Below, one piece after another: positions 9,382-16,831 of a stretch of 64,000 bases of DNA. The stretch lies in NCBI RefSeq assembly GCF_000828675.1, contig NZ_AP014510.1, positions 1 to 64,000 on the forward strand. The letters are read 5' to 3'. The DNA comes from Thermotoga profunda AZM34c06. GTDB taxonomy: Bacteria > Thermotogota > Thermotogae > Thermotogales > DSM-5069. Below the pieces are notes generated by a model. That model made no database searches, was not told the DNA's origin, and was given only the letters and a program-made list of their open reading frames with translations. Each line of letters begins with the position of its first letter. Positions within the stretch are counted from its first letter, which is position 1. The position numbers and the translations under genes were made by a program.

Positions 9382-9894
9382 ATGAAAAAAATTGGTCTTT
9401 TTTTGGTGGTGCCTTTATTGTTCTTACTCTTTTCATGTGCTGAACAGCAGGCTCAACAAACAACAATAGAAGATCTTGCAGAAGGACTCACTGTCAAGTT
9501 GGAAACTCTGATAACAAGCCCAACGGCGGTTGATGACTATGTAAAGGTTTGGGCTTCTGGATCTGAAGCACAGGCAAAAAAATCGGAATTCACTGCTCAA
9601 CTTAGAAACACCATTTCTACCTTAGGTAATAAGATTGAATACCTGGGAATCCAACTCTACGAAACCAAAGCCTCAACACCTATTTATTCTTTTGATCTTG
9701 GTATGAAACCAGATGATGTAGACAAGGTCTATCTTTTACACCTGATGTTCAAAAACCAATCAAATCAACAACTGAGTCCCTACATAATCCCATTCATCAC
9801 ATTGAAGACCGAAGCAGACAAAGACAAGATCTTTCTTGCTGTGATTTTCGAGAGAAACGGCATTCAAATTTATCCTCAGCCAATTGCTCCATAG
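9382..9894 (+). CDS. putative lipoprotein of unknown function
   Basis: The first 18 residues form a lipoprotein signal peptide ending in the lipobox LLFSC with Cys19 as the lipidation site. The remaining 150 residues are soluble and mixed alpha/beta with no family recognised. The ATG is preceded by GGAGGG. The gene is monocistronic and ends 7 bp before the convergent transporter gene, with no terminator visible between them. Expected location is the outer face of the cytoplasmic membrane or the toga side. No function can be assigned. Confidence 0.75.
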   Translation: MKKIGLFLVVPLLFLLFSCAEQQAQQTTIEDLAEGLTVKLETLITSPTAVDDYVKVWASGSEAQAKKSEFTAQLRNTISTLGNKIEYLGIQLYETKASTPIYSFDLGMKPDDVDKVYLLHLMFKNQSNQQLSPYIIPFITLKTEADKDKIFLAVIFERNGIQIYPQPIAP

Positions 9895-9901
9895 TCCATC
9901 A

Positions 9902-10786
9902 TCATTTAAGAGTATTTTCGACAGATTTTACAGCCCTGTGTCCTCTGAGAGTTATCATAAAAAGTGATGATAAAATCAACATCATCCCGATTATTTGTTG
10001 AATTTCTATTATTTCTCTTCTAAAAATCACACCTGCAATCACAGAGACAACTGTTGTCAAATTTGAAAAAACAGTTGTCAAAGTAGGTGAAACTTTTTTC
10101 ACCATGTAATTCAATAAAAAGAATGCACCGGCAGAAGAGAGTACGCCAAGGTACAGAGCACTCGTAAAGACTTGGAAGTTGAAGACTATTTTGAATTGAT
10201 TCATGAAAAGATTAATCAAACCGAAGAACAAAAAACCACTGATCATCATAAAAAAGGTGATTTCCTGTGGCTTGAACTCCTTTGATAACTTTCTTGAGAG
10301 AATTGTGTACATACTACCAGAAAGAACTGCCAGAAGCATCAGAACTTTTCCAAAAAGATTTTCCACCGAGAGGTTAAAACCAACGATCAAAAGTACACCA
10401 AGAAATCCAATTGATATCAAAACATAGTGTAATGAGTCTGCCTTTTCCTTTAAAATAAACACCGATAACACGTTGACAACAATTGGTATTAGAGCAATGA
10501 TCATACCAGCTTCCGAAGAATTTATTTTATCAACACCATAGGTTTCGAAGATGAAATAAAGTATTGGTTGAAAAAGAACTAACTTCCAAAGCTTCCAGTA
10601 GGGTTTTCTTTCAATTTTGATTATTTTAAAACTCAGCAATAGCAAAAAGACCCCAGAAGCAACAAAAAAGCGATAAACCAGAAAATTCATCGGCGATACA
10701 AAATCAAGTGCATTTTTGGTAAAAAGAAAAGAAAAACCAAAGATCATCGAAATACCAATACCCGCAATGACAACGCTGAAACTCAT
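9902..10786 (-). CDS. EamA/DMT superfamily transporter
   Basis: This 294-residue protein has ten predicted transmembrane helices arranged as two EamA repeats of five. The first repeat contains YRFFVASGVFLLLL and the end of the half-repeat SSEAGMIIALIPIVV; the second contains SRKLSKEFKPQEITFF and ends at LRGHRAVKSVENTLK. Family members export amino acids, nucleotides or other metabolites; the substrate is unknown. The ATG is preceded by AAAGGATGAG. It is a single-gene unit convergent with the lipoprotein gene and divergent from the GntR/ABC module. Confidence 0.88.
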   Translation of the reverse strand: MSFSVVIAGIGISMIFGFSFLFTKNALDFVSPMNFLVYRFFVASGVFLLLLSFKIIKIERKPYWKLWKLVLFQPILYFIFETYGVDKINSSEAGMIIALIPIVVNVLSVFILKEKADSLHYVLISIGFLGVLLIVGFNLSVENLFGKVLMLLAVLSGSMYTILSRKLSKEFKPQEITFFMMISGFLFFGLINLFMNQFKIVFNFQVFTSALYLGVLSSAGAFFLLNYMVKKVSPTLTTVFSNLTTVVSVIAGVIFRREIIEIQQIIGMMLILSSLFMITLRGHRAVKSVENTLK

Positions 10787-10971
10787 ATACTCATCCTTTC
10801 TTTATCATCTCAAGGTATATCGATCAACAATTTTTTCTTCACAAAATCATTTGTTTGCGGTATATTTTCTATTCTAACCAACAATGAGTCATTTCAGATA
10901 TATTCGATCAACAATACATAAAGTGATCAAGCGAGTATTTACTTTAGTGTAATTATTTTTTAATTATCATA

Positions 10972-10993
10972 CTGTACTATTGTGGTAGTACAG
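10972..10993. promoter_or_regulatory. palindromic operator for the adjacent YtrA-type GntR regulator
   Basis: CTGTACTA and TAGTACAG form a perfect 8-bp inverted repeat around a 6-base spacer (10980-10985), ending 18 bases before the regulator's ATG. YtrA-subfamily regulators are known to bind TGTACTA-N6-TAGTACA-like sites and repress their own ABC operons, so this is very probably the autoregulatory operator. A TATCAT hexamer at 10965-10970 could be the -10 just upstream. Confidence 0.8.
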
Positions 10994-11010
10994 TAGACGG
11001 GGGTAAGCAC

Positions 11011-11391
11011 ATGTGGTTTTCAATAGATTTTGGTTCACATGTACCTGTATACAAACAAATCATGGAAAAGATAAAAGCAATGATCAAGTCAGGTGAATTG
11101 AAGAAAGACGAATTTGTTCCCTCAATAAGAAATCTTGCGGAAACCCTTCAGGTGAATATAAACACAGTCGCAAGGGCCTACAGAGAACTTACAAATGAGG
11201 GTGTATTAAAACCTGTTAGAGGTGAAGGCTATGTTGTAGGTGAACTAAATGAGCAGGACTTCTTGAAACAGCTCTTAGCCCAATTTGATCACAGCGTCTT
11301 GGAATGTAAAAAGGTCGGTATAGATCAACAATTATTGATAGAAAGGCTAAGAGAAGTCTATCGGAGGGATGATAATGGTACTAAAAGTTGA
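11011..11391 (+). CDS. GntR-family transcriptional regulator, YtrA subfamily
   Basis: This short 126-residue regulator has an N-terminal winged helix-turn-helix (residues 10-75, with VPSIRNLAETLQVNINTVARAYRELTNEGVL) and only a brief C-terminal helical tail for dimerisation, the hallmark of the YtrA subfamily. It is expected to repress the ABC exporter genes that follow and itself, through the palindrome at 10972-10993. The ATG is preceded by GGGGGTAAGC. Its stop overlaps the start of the ATPase gene by 17 bp. The inducing signal is unknown; relatives answer to cell-wall or membrane stress or antibiotics. Confidence 0.92.
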   Translation: MWFSIDFGSHVPVYKQIMEKIKAMIKSGELKKDEFVPSIRNLAETLQVNINTVARAYRELTNEGVLKPVRGEGYVVGELNEQDFLKQLLAQFDHSVLECKKVGIDQQLLIERLREVYRRDDNGTKS

Positions 11392-12157
11392 AGGTCTCTC
11401 AAAATCTTACAGGAATAAGAAAGCAGTCGACAATATCAGTTTTGAAATTGAACAGGGTTGTATCTTCGCTTTATTGGGGCCAAATGGTGCTGGAAAGACA
11501 ACTACCATAAAATGCATCCTTGGCTTGAGAAAACCAGATTCAGGCAAAATAATCCTTAACGGCTCCTTTGCATACCTACCAGAAACGAAAGAACTGTATA
11601 GGTACCTAACCGTTCAAAAAATGATCGAGATTTCATCCATGATCACAGATAATTTTGATAAACAAAGAGCATTTGATATATTACAGGATTTTCAGATATC
11701 TCTCAAAGAAAAAATAGCAAATCTGTCACATGGAATGCTTACACAAACCTATATGGCTATTGTGTTGTCTCAGAAGGCAGAGATCTATTTCATGGACGAA
11801 CCAACCTGGGGATTGGATCCCATCATGAGAAATAAGATCCTCGAGATGATCAGACAACTTTCTTACAACGGAAGTACTGTCTTTTACACAAGTCACATTC
11901 TCGCAGAAGTCGAAAAAATCGCAGATACAGTTGCAATAATGGTCAATGGAAAGATTGTTGAGATGGATCATCTTGATGATTTAAAGGAAAAATACGTTCT
12001 TTGCGTGGTCCCAAAAGGTGAAAAAGTCAATGGATTTCATTATAAAAGCACTGAAAATGAAGATATCTATGTTGTGAAAAGGGAATTTGCAAAGACATCA
12101 ACGGAACCAGCAACATTTGATGTGATCTTTGAAGCAATAGTAAAGGGGGTGAAGTAA
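11375..12157 (+). CDS. ABC transporter ATP-binding protein
   Basis: This 260-residue nucleotide-binding subunit belongs to an ABC-2 type exporter. Walker A is GPNGAGKTTT near residue 39, Walker B is IYFMDEPTWGLDP near 137, and the switch histidine is in TSHILAEVE. The signature motif is degenerate (NLSHGM in place of LSGGQ), as is common in YtrA-linked ATPases. The ATG at 11375 is chosen because GGAGGG ends 6 bases upstream; an in-frame ATG at 11369 touches the ribosome site. The stop overlaps the permease start (TAATG). The C-terminal 60 residues form a substrate- or partner-specific extension. Confidence 0.93.
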   Translation: MVLKVEGLSKSYRNKKAVDNISFEIEQGCIFALLGPNGAGKTTTIKCILGLRKPDSGKIILNGSFAYLPETKELYRYLTVQKMIEISSMITDNFDKQRAFDILQDFQISLKEKIANLSHGMLTQTYMAIVLSQKAEIYFMDEPTWGLDPIMRNKILEMIRQLSYNGSTVFYTSHILAEVEKIADTVAIMVNGKIVEMDHLDDLKEKYVLCVVPKGEKVNGFHYKSTENEDIYVVKREFAKTSTEPATFDVIFEAIVKGVK

Positions 12158-12921
12158 TGTTCAATAAAGAGTTTTATGATATGAAATTGAGAACTTTTGT
12201 AATTTTAATTATAGGTGTGGGATTATTTTTTGTTTTAGCTCCCTTTCAGGGTATAACCGTTGAAATATTAAAACAGTATTCTCAAATGGAGAACGTGCCC
12301 AAATTTCTTGAAAAATTGATGCCAAAAGAGTTCATAAACAATCTGAGCGATTGGAATTTTTATATCTACAGCCAATGGTTTGGAAAGAACTTAGGACAAA
12401 TGGTACCAATTTTAGCAATAATAATGGCTTTCCCACTTTTTGCAAGAGAAACCGAGAATGGAACGATAGAATTTCTCTTGGCAAGAAAGAACAGGAAGAA
12501 AATATTCTTTTCAAAGTCACTTTTAGGAATGCTAATAACTATTTTTCTCATGACCATTTTATCGCTTCTTCCCGCGATATATTCACCATTAGCAGGTGAG
12601 AAGCTAAATTACAAGTTTTTAATCGCCTTTCTAATCCATACATTGGTGGGTGCAACTTTCTGGTTTGCAATTACGATGTTTTTCTCAATTATCTCAAATG
12701 ATCAAGTGAAGCCAATTTTGATCTCTGTGGGACTCTTAGCAATAACCACGGCAATGGGTATCATAAAATTCACAAGGTTCTTGAACACTTATGCATATGT
12801 ACTTGGTAGCAAAATATTCCAGACAGGTCATTTAGACATAAAGTACACACTTGGGTTGATAGCAATATCTGTAATTGTCTTTTTCTTGAGTTATATCACA
12901 TTCTTGAGGAAAGAATACTGA
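12157..12921 (+). CDS. ABC-2 type transporter permease
   Basis: This 254-residue membrane protein has six hydrophobic segments: the first near residues 11-30, the others from about 85 to 250. The middle carries ARETENGTIEFLLARKNRKKIFFSK, the loop typical of ABC-2 permeases just before the second helix. Its start overlaps the stop of the ATPase by one base, so the pair is translated together. The YtrA-type regulator upstream suggests export of a toxic compound or a role in membrane stress, but the substrate is unknown. Confidence 0.88.
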   Translation: MFNKEFYDMKLRTFVILIIGVGLFFVLAPFQGITVEILKQYSQMENVPKFLEKLMPKEFINNLSDWNFYIYSQWFGKNLGQMVPILAIIMAFPLFARETENGTIEFLLARKNRKKIFFSKSLLGMLITIFLMTILSLLPAIYSPLAGEKLNYKFLIAFLIHTLVGATFWFAITMFFSIISNDQVKPILISVGLLAITTAMGIIKFTRFLNTYAYVLGSKIFQTGHLDIKYTLGLIAISVIVFFLSYITFLRKEY

Positions 12922-12935
12922 GAGAGGGTGAAGAT

Positions 12936-14255
12936 ATGAAAAAATCGTTTGTGATTCTTATGATGGTGAGTTCAACGTTGCTTTTTGCATCAAATTATGA
13001 ACAAACGGCTGTAGCCTTTATTCAGTATCTTTCAACTGGAGAGTTTGATAAAGCTCAACAAATGGTCTCACAAGTCATGTTGGATGCCTTGAAGCAGTCG
13101 AAGCTCACTCTTGAATCTTTCTGGAAAACCTTGAATTCACAAGTTGGAAATTTCAAACAGATTCTCAGAGTAAAAAGCACCACAGAACAAGGGTACAACG
13201 TGGTATTCGTTGGATGCGATTTTGAAAAAATGAAATTAGATGCCAAAATCGTCTTTGATCAACAAGAAAAGATCGCGGGATTACAGTTTCTACCATATAT
13301 CGAAGAAAGAACCTACACAATACCAAATTACGTCAAAGCAGAAAAATTCAAAGAGATTGACTGTGTGATAAAAAACAAACAATGGGAATTACCCGCAGTT
13401 TTAACACTACCCGAAGGTAACGGTCCCTTCGCTGCGGTAATTCTTGTCCACGGTTCTGGACCAAACGACAAAGACGAAACCATCGGGCCAAACAAACCAT
13501 TTAAGGACATCGCCTGGGGACTTGCAAGTAATGGTATCGCTGTATTAAGATACGATAAACGCACAAAAGTCTATCCAGAAGAATGCGTGAAAATGATCGA
13601 TACCTTCACAGTTAATGATGAAACTGTGGACGATGCACTGGCTGCGATAGATCTACTCAAAAATTTTGAAAAAATAGATAAAGATAAGATATTCATCCTT
13701 GGGCATAGTCTTGGAGCAACCATGGCACCAAGAATTGCAGCAAGATCAGAAAAATTAGCAGGTATTATCCTTTTAGCACCAACCGCGAGAGGTTTGTACA
13801 TTCTGAATGCCTTAGATCAACTCGAATATATCTTTTCCTTAGATGGAAAAATCGATGAAAGCGAATCAAAACAACTCTTGGATATGAGAGAGCAATTGGA
13901 ACGCATCCAGAAACGTCAACTAAAAGACAATGAAGTAGTTCTTGGTTCATCCAAAGCTTATTGGTATGATCTTTTAGATTATAATCCAGTGGAGTTGGCA
14001 AAATCATTAACCGTACCCATTCTGATAATGCAAGGCGCACGCGATTATCAAGTGACAATGAAAGATTTTGGAATATGGCATGAAGTTCTTAAAGGCAAGA
14101 GAAATGTTGCATTCAAGGTTTATGAAGATCTCAATCATCTATTTATCCCTGGTAAAGGACCATCCACACCAGCTGAATATCAACAACCTGGGAATGTCGA
14201 TTCTAAAATTATCGAAGATATTGTGCAATGGATCAAAAGCTTGCTTTCAAATTAA
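12936..14255 (+). CDS. secreted alpha/beta-hydrolase with N-terminal DUF3887-like domain
   Basis: A signal peptide covers residues 1-18. Residues about 20-125 resemble the small DUF3887 domain that often precedes hydrolases. The C-terminal alpha/beta-hydrolase fold has an oxyanion-hole motif HGSGPNDKD, the nucleophile elbow GHSLG near residue 255, an acidic residue in QGARDYQVT and the catalytic histidine in EDLNHLF, so the Ser-Asp-His triad is complete. Relatives include acyl-peptide-hydrolase-like and esterase enzymes. The ATG is preceded by GAGAGGGTG and lies 14 bp after the ABC permease, so it may belong to that operon. Ends at a strong bidirectional terminator. The substrate is unknown. 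Confidence 0.88.
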   Translation: MKKSFVILMMVSSTLLFASNYEQTAVAFIQYLSTGEFDKAQQMVSQVMLDALKQSKLTLESFWKTLNSQVGNFKQILRVKSTTEQGYNVVFVGCDFEKMKLDAKIVFDQQEKIAGLQFLPYIEERTYTIPNYVKAEKFKEIDCVIKNKQWELPAVLTLPEGNGPFAAVILVHGSGPNDKDETIGPNKPFKDIAWGLASNGIAVLRYDKRTKVYPEECVKMIDTFTVNDETVDDALAAIDLLKNFEKIDKDKIFILGHSLGATMAPRIAARSEKLAGIILLAPTARGLYILNALDQLEYIFSLDGKIDESESKQLLDMREQLERIQKRQLKDNEVVLGSSKAYWYDLLDYNPVELAKSLTVPILIMQGARDYQVTMKDFGIWHEVLKGKRNVAFKVYEDLNHLFIPGKGPSTPAEYQQPGNVDSKIIEDIVQWIKSLLSN

Positions 14256-14283
14256 ATACATAATTGTTCAAATTGGGCAACGC

Positions 14284-14311
14284 AAAAATGGGGGATAAAT
14301 CCCCCATTTTT
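14284..14311. terminator. bidirectional intrinsic terminator
   Basis: AAAAATGGGGG pairs with CCCCCATTTTT around a 6-base loop. It serves the hydrolase gene on the plus strand and the convergent isocitrate-lyase-family gene on the minus strand. Confidence 0.92.
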
Positions 14312-14315
14312 AAAT

Positions 14316-15203
14316 TCATTTTGAGTACTTCTTTTCTAACTCACGCCATTTTCCAAATCCAACAATTTCGTTGAACTCAGACCAACTAACACCAAGATCG
14401 ATAACTTTTTTGAAATTCCTCTCTTTTAATGCTTGCAAAGATTCCATCATGGCTTTAGTTGCTGGGTAGAGACAAACCATAGGTATTGAAATATACCTTA
14501 CACCAATTTTCACTAATTCATCAAAATCAAATAACGGTGTCTTACCACCTGGTATGATGTTAAAAGATATAGGTTTAGATACCTTGTGCACTAATTCTTT
14601 CACTTCCTCAAGAGATTGTGGTGCTTCGACGTATACATAATCCGCACCTGCTTGCGCATAGGCCATGGCTCTTTCGAGAGATCCCTCAAAACCTTCGATT
14701 GACCTCGCATCAGTTCTTGCACCGATTACAAGTTCTGGATTTTCTTCGTTCTTAGCATCAACCGCTGCTTTTATCTTGTTAACCATTTCATCTACCGAAA
14801 TGATGCTTTTACCTTCCATATGACCACATCTCTTTGGCCAGACTTGATCTTCGAGGCGAACTCCTGCTACGCCAATCTTTGCAAAGTTTTTAACCGTCCA
14901 ATACACATTCAACGCATTTCCATAACCTGTGTCTATATCTGCATCTACAGGAAGATCAGTTGCATTTACAATCGTTCTAACTCTCTCTAACATTTCAGCA
15001 TAACCAACTAATCCGATATCCGGTTGACCAATTAGTGAAGCCGAAATACCATACCCTGTTGTACCAACAACTTCAAATCCAGCCTTTTGTATTAACACCG
15101 CCGACAACGCGTCATAAGCGCAAACTCTTAGTGTGAGTTTCCCGTCGTTTTTGAGATATTCTCTGAGTTTCTTTGCCTTGATCATCGACCTTGTTTCGAC
15201 CAT
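14316..15203 (-). CDS. isocitrate lyase/PEP mutase superfamily enzyme (methylisocitrate lyase-like)
   Basis: This 295-residue TIM-barrel enzyme belongs to the ICL/PEPM superfamily. The metal-binding DADTGYG-like motif is DADIDTGYGN near residue 87, and the catalytic loop KRCGH, with the cysteine typical of lyases, lies near 124. Such enzymes cleave 2-methylisocitrate, 2,3-dimethylmalate or related acids, or decarboxylate oxaloacetate; which one applies is open. The ATG is preceded by AAGGAGGGG. It is transcribed divergently from a tripartite tricarboxylate transporter, so it probably acts on the imported acid or a product of it. No methylcitrate synthase is present in the window. Confidence 0.85.
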   Translation of the reverse strand: MVETRSMIKAKKLREYLKNDGKLTLRVCAYDALSAVLIQKAGFEVVGTTGYGISASLIGQPDIGLVGYAEMLERVRTIVNATDLPVDADIDTGYGNALNVYWTVKNFAKIGVAGVRLEDQVWPKRCGHMEGKSIISVDEMVNKIKAAVDAKNEENPELVIGARTDARSIEGFEGSLERAMAYAQAGADYVYVEAPQSLEEVKELVHKVSKPISFNIIPGGKTPLFDFDELVKIGVRYISIPMVCLYPATKAMMESLQALKERNFKKVIDLGVSWSEFNEIVGFGKWRELEKKYSK

Positions 15204-15240
15204 TTTTACACCCCTCCTTTAAAACCATATCTAAGGTGAC

Positions 15241-15270
15241 TTGACTCCTCAAACTTTTAACATATATAAT
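15241..15270 (+). promoter_or_regulatory. sigma-70-type promoter of the tctCBA operon
   Basis: TTGACT at 15241-15246 and TATAAT at 15265-15270 are separated by 18 bp. Transcription would start near 15277, just before the palindrome at 15281-15298. Confidence 0.8.
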
Positions 15271-15280
15271 ATATCATGTC

Positions 15281-15298
15281 ATATATGATATCATATAT
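15281..15298. promoter_or_regulatory. 18-bp perfect palindrome, probable operator for the tct-linked GntR regulator
   Basis: ATATATGATATCATATAT is self-complementary over all 18 bases and sits at the expected transcription start of tctC, between it and the divergent lyase gene. A further inverted repeat ATATCAT/ATGATAT (15271-15277 and 15285-15291) overlaps it. FCD-type GntR regulators, such as the one encoded at the end of this operon, bind short AT-rich palindromes in such places. Confidence 0.65.
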
Positions 15299-15348
15299 TT
15301 AAACAACTTGATAAATCTCTTTCAAATACTTCATAGGGAGGTGTTGGT

Positions 15349-16326
15349 ATGAAACTGAGGTTTTTGGGTATCTTTGTCCTGATACTCGTTCTTGCTACAC
15401 ACTTCTTTGCAGAAACTTACCCGTCAAAGCCATTGAACTTCATAGCACCGGCTGGTCCTGGCGGAGGGTGGGACACAACAATAAGAGTTGTTGCACAAGT
15501 CCTGAAAGAAACAAATCTTGTAACCCAACCAATAGTAGTCAACAACATGCCTGGTGGAGGCGGTGGAGTTGCACTCGCGCATATGCAAACAAAAAAGGGT
15601 GATCCATACAATATCATCGTTTTTTCACCACCGTTGTTGCTGATAAACCTCACCGGGCAGACACAGTATTCATATAAAAATTTGACACCCCTTGCGATGT
15701 TGATACATGACTATGGCGCATTCGCGGTCTCTAAGAAGTCAAAATATAACAGCATAGCTGAAGTCATGGAGGCTTTGAAAAAAGACCCAAAAAGTGTCAA
15801 AGTCGGTGGTATTTCTTCCTTTGGTTCTATGGATCATATTCAATTTTTGATCGCTGCAAAAGCCGCAGGAGTAGAAAATTTGAAAGATATCACATATGTT
15901 TCTTTCCAAGAAGGAGAACACATGGCAGCACTACTCGGTGGACACATCGATGTGTTATCAACGGGTCTTGCTGAAGTCACGACTGCACTTCAGACAGGAG
16001 CCGTTAAAGTTCTTGCCATCACTGCTCCTCAAAGAGTTGGAGGAATATTGGCAAATGCTCCAACATTGAGAGAAGAAGGAATAGATGCTGAATTCATCAA
16101 CTGGAGAGGTTTGTTTGGAGCACCAGAAATGCCAGAGTACGCAGTAAAATATTGGGTTGACACGCTCAACAAGATGGTTCAGACGCCTGAATGGGATAAG
16201 ATGGTAAATAAGTACAACTGGACTAAAGCGTTCATGCCAAGCGAGGAATTCGCTCAGTATTTAGCAAAGGTCAACGAGGACTACAAAATAGTACTAAAAG
16301 AAATTGGATTGTACAAGGGCGAATGA
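15349..16326 (+). CDS. tctC: tripartite tricarboxylate transporter substrate-binding protein, TctC family
   Basis: This 325-residue exported binding protein has a signal peptide (residues 1-22, ending near FFAET) and the Bug/TctC fold. The characteristic N-terminal YPSKPLNFIAPAGPGGGWDTTIR contains the loops that grip the carboxylate. It captures a di- or tricarboxylate outside the membrane and hands it to TctAB. The ATG is preceded by GGGAGGTG. It is the first gene of tctC-tctB-tctA-gntR. A hairpin separates it from tctB, which may let the binding protein be made in excess. Confidence 0.92.
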   Translation: MKLRFLGIFVLILVLATHFFAETYPSKPLNFIAPAGPGGGWDTTIRVVAQVLKETNLVTQPIVVNNMPGGGGGVALAHMQTKKGDPYNIIVFSPPLLLINLTGQTQYSYKNLTPLAMLIHDYGAFAVSKKSKYNSIAEVMEALKKDPKSVKVGGISSFGSMDHIQFLIAAKAAGVENLKDITYVSFQEGEHMAALLGGHIDVLSTGLAEVTTALQTGAVKVLAITAPQRVGGILANAPTLREEGIDAEFINWRGLFGAPEMPEYAVKYWVDTLNKMVQTPEWDKMVNKYNWTKAFMPSEEFAQYLAKVNEDYKIVLKEIGLYKGE

Positions 16327-16332
16327 ACTATG

Positions 16333-16354
16333 CCGTGGGACTTATGTCCCACGG
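16333..16354 (+). repeat. intra-operon hairpin between tctC and tctB
   Basis: CCGTGGGAC pairs perfectly with GTCCCACGG around TTAT. No T-tract follows, so it is not a full terminator. Hairpins here commonly stabilise the upstream binding-protein message or slow polymerase. Confidence 0.7.
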
Positions 16355-16372
16355 TCTTTGGAGGGAAAAGCA

Positions 16373-16819
16373 ATGAAGCAAAAAGACAAATGGCTTGGAA
16401 TTACGGTCTTAGTCTTTGGAATAATATATACTGTCGTAACACTAAACCTACCAAGAGCACCCGTCGGGAACCCCATGGGTCCAATATATTTTCCATTCGC
16501 GTTTGGCATATTAACAGCAATCATCGGTTTGATCATTTTTCTTCAAGCCATAAGAAAGACGTCAGAACAAGCAGAAATTGAATTAAAGAAAGGCAAATTG
16601 AACTACAAACAACTACTATTGGGCATTGGTATATCCCTGATCTATGCTCTTTTATTCAGTCGTTTAGGTTTTGTGCCATCTACACTCATTTTTCTGATAG
16701 TTTTCTTGTTCATACTCAATGGCGTAAAGAAATGGATTTTGAATTTGTCTATATCTGTACTCTATACCTTTGGAGTTTGGTATCTGTTCGAGAAGGTTTT
16801 TTTGATAAGCCTACCGTAG
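16373..16819 (+). CDS. tctB: tripartite tricarboxylate transporter small membrane subunit, TctB family
   Basis: This 148-residue protein has four transmembrane helices, the normal size and topology of the TctB subunit. ATG at 16373 is chosen because GGAGGGAAAAGC lies just upstream; a longer reading from 16304 would run back into tctC and through the hairpin. It pairs with TctA to form the membrane part of the transporter, driven by proton or sodium gradients rather than ATP. The sequence is weakly conserved in this family, so the call leans on size, helices and position. Confidence 0.88.
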   Translation: MKQKDKWLGITVLVFGIIYTVVTLNLPRAPVGNPMGPIYFPFAFGILTAIIGLIIFLQAIRKTSEQAEIELKKGKLNYKQLLLGIGISLIYALLFSRLGFVPSTLIFLIVFLFILNGVKKWILNLSISVLYTFGVWYLFEKVFLISLP

Positions 16820-16831
16820 GAGTGATGATCT

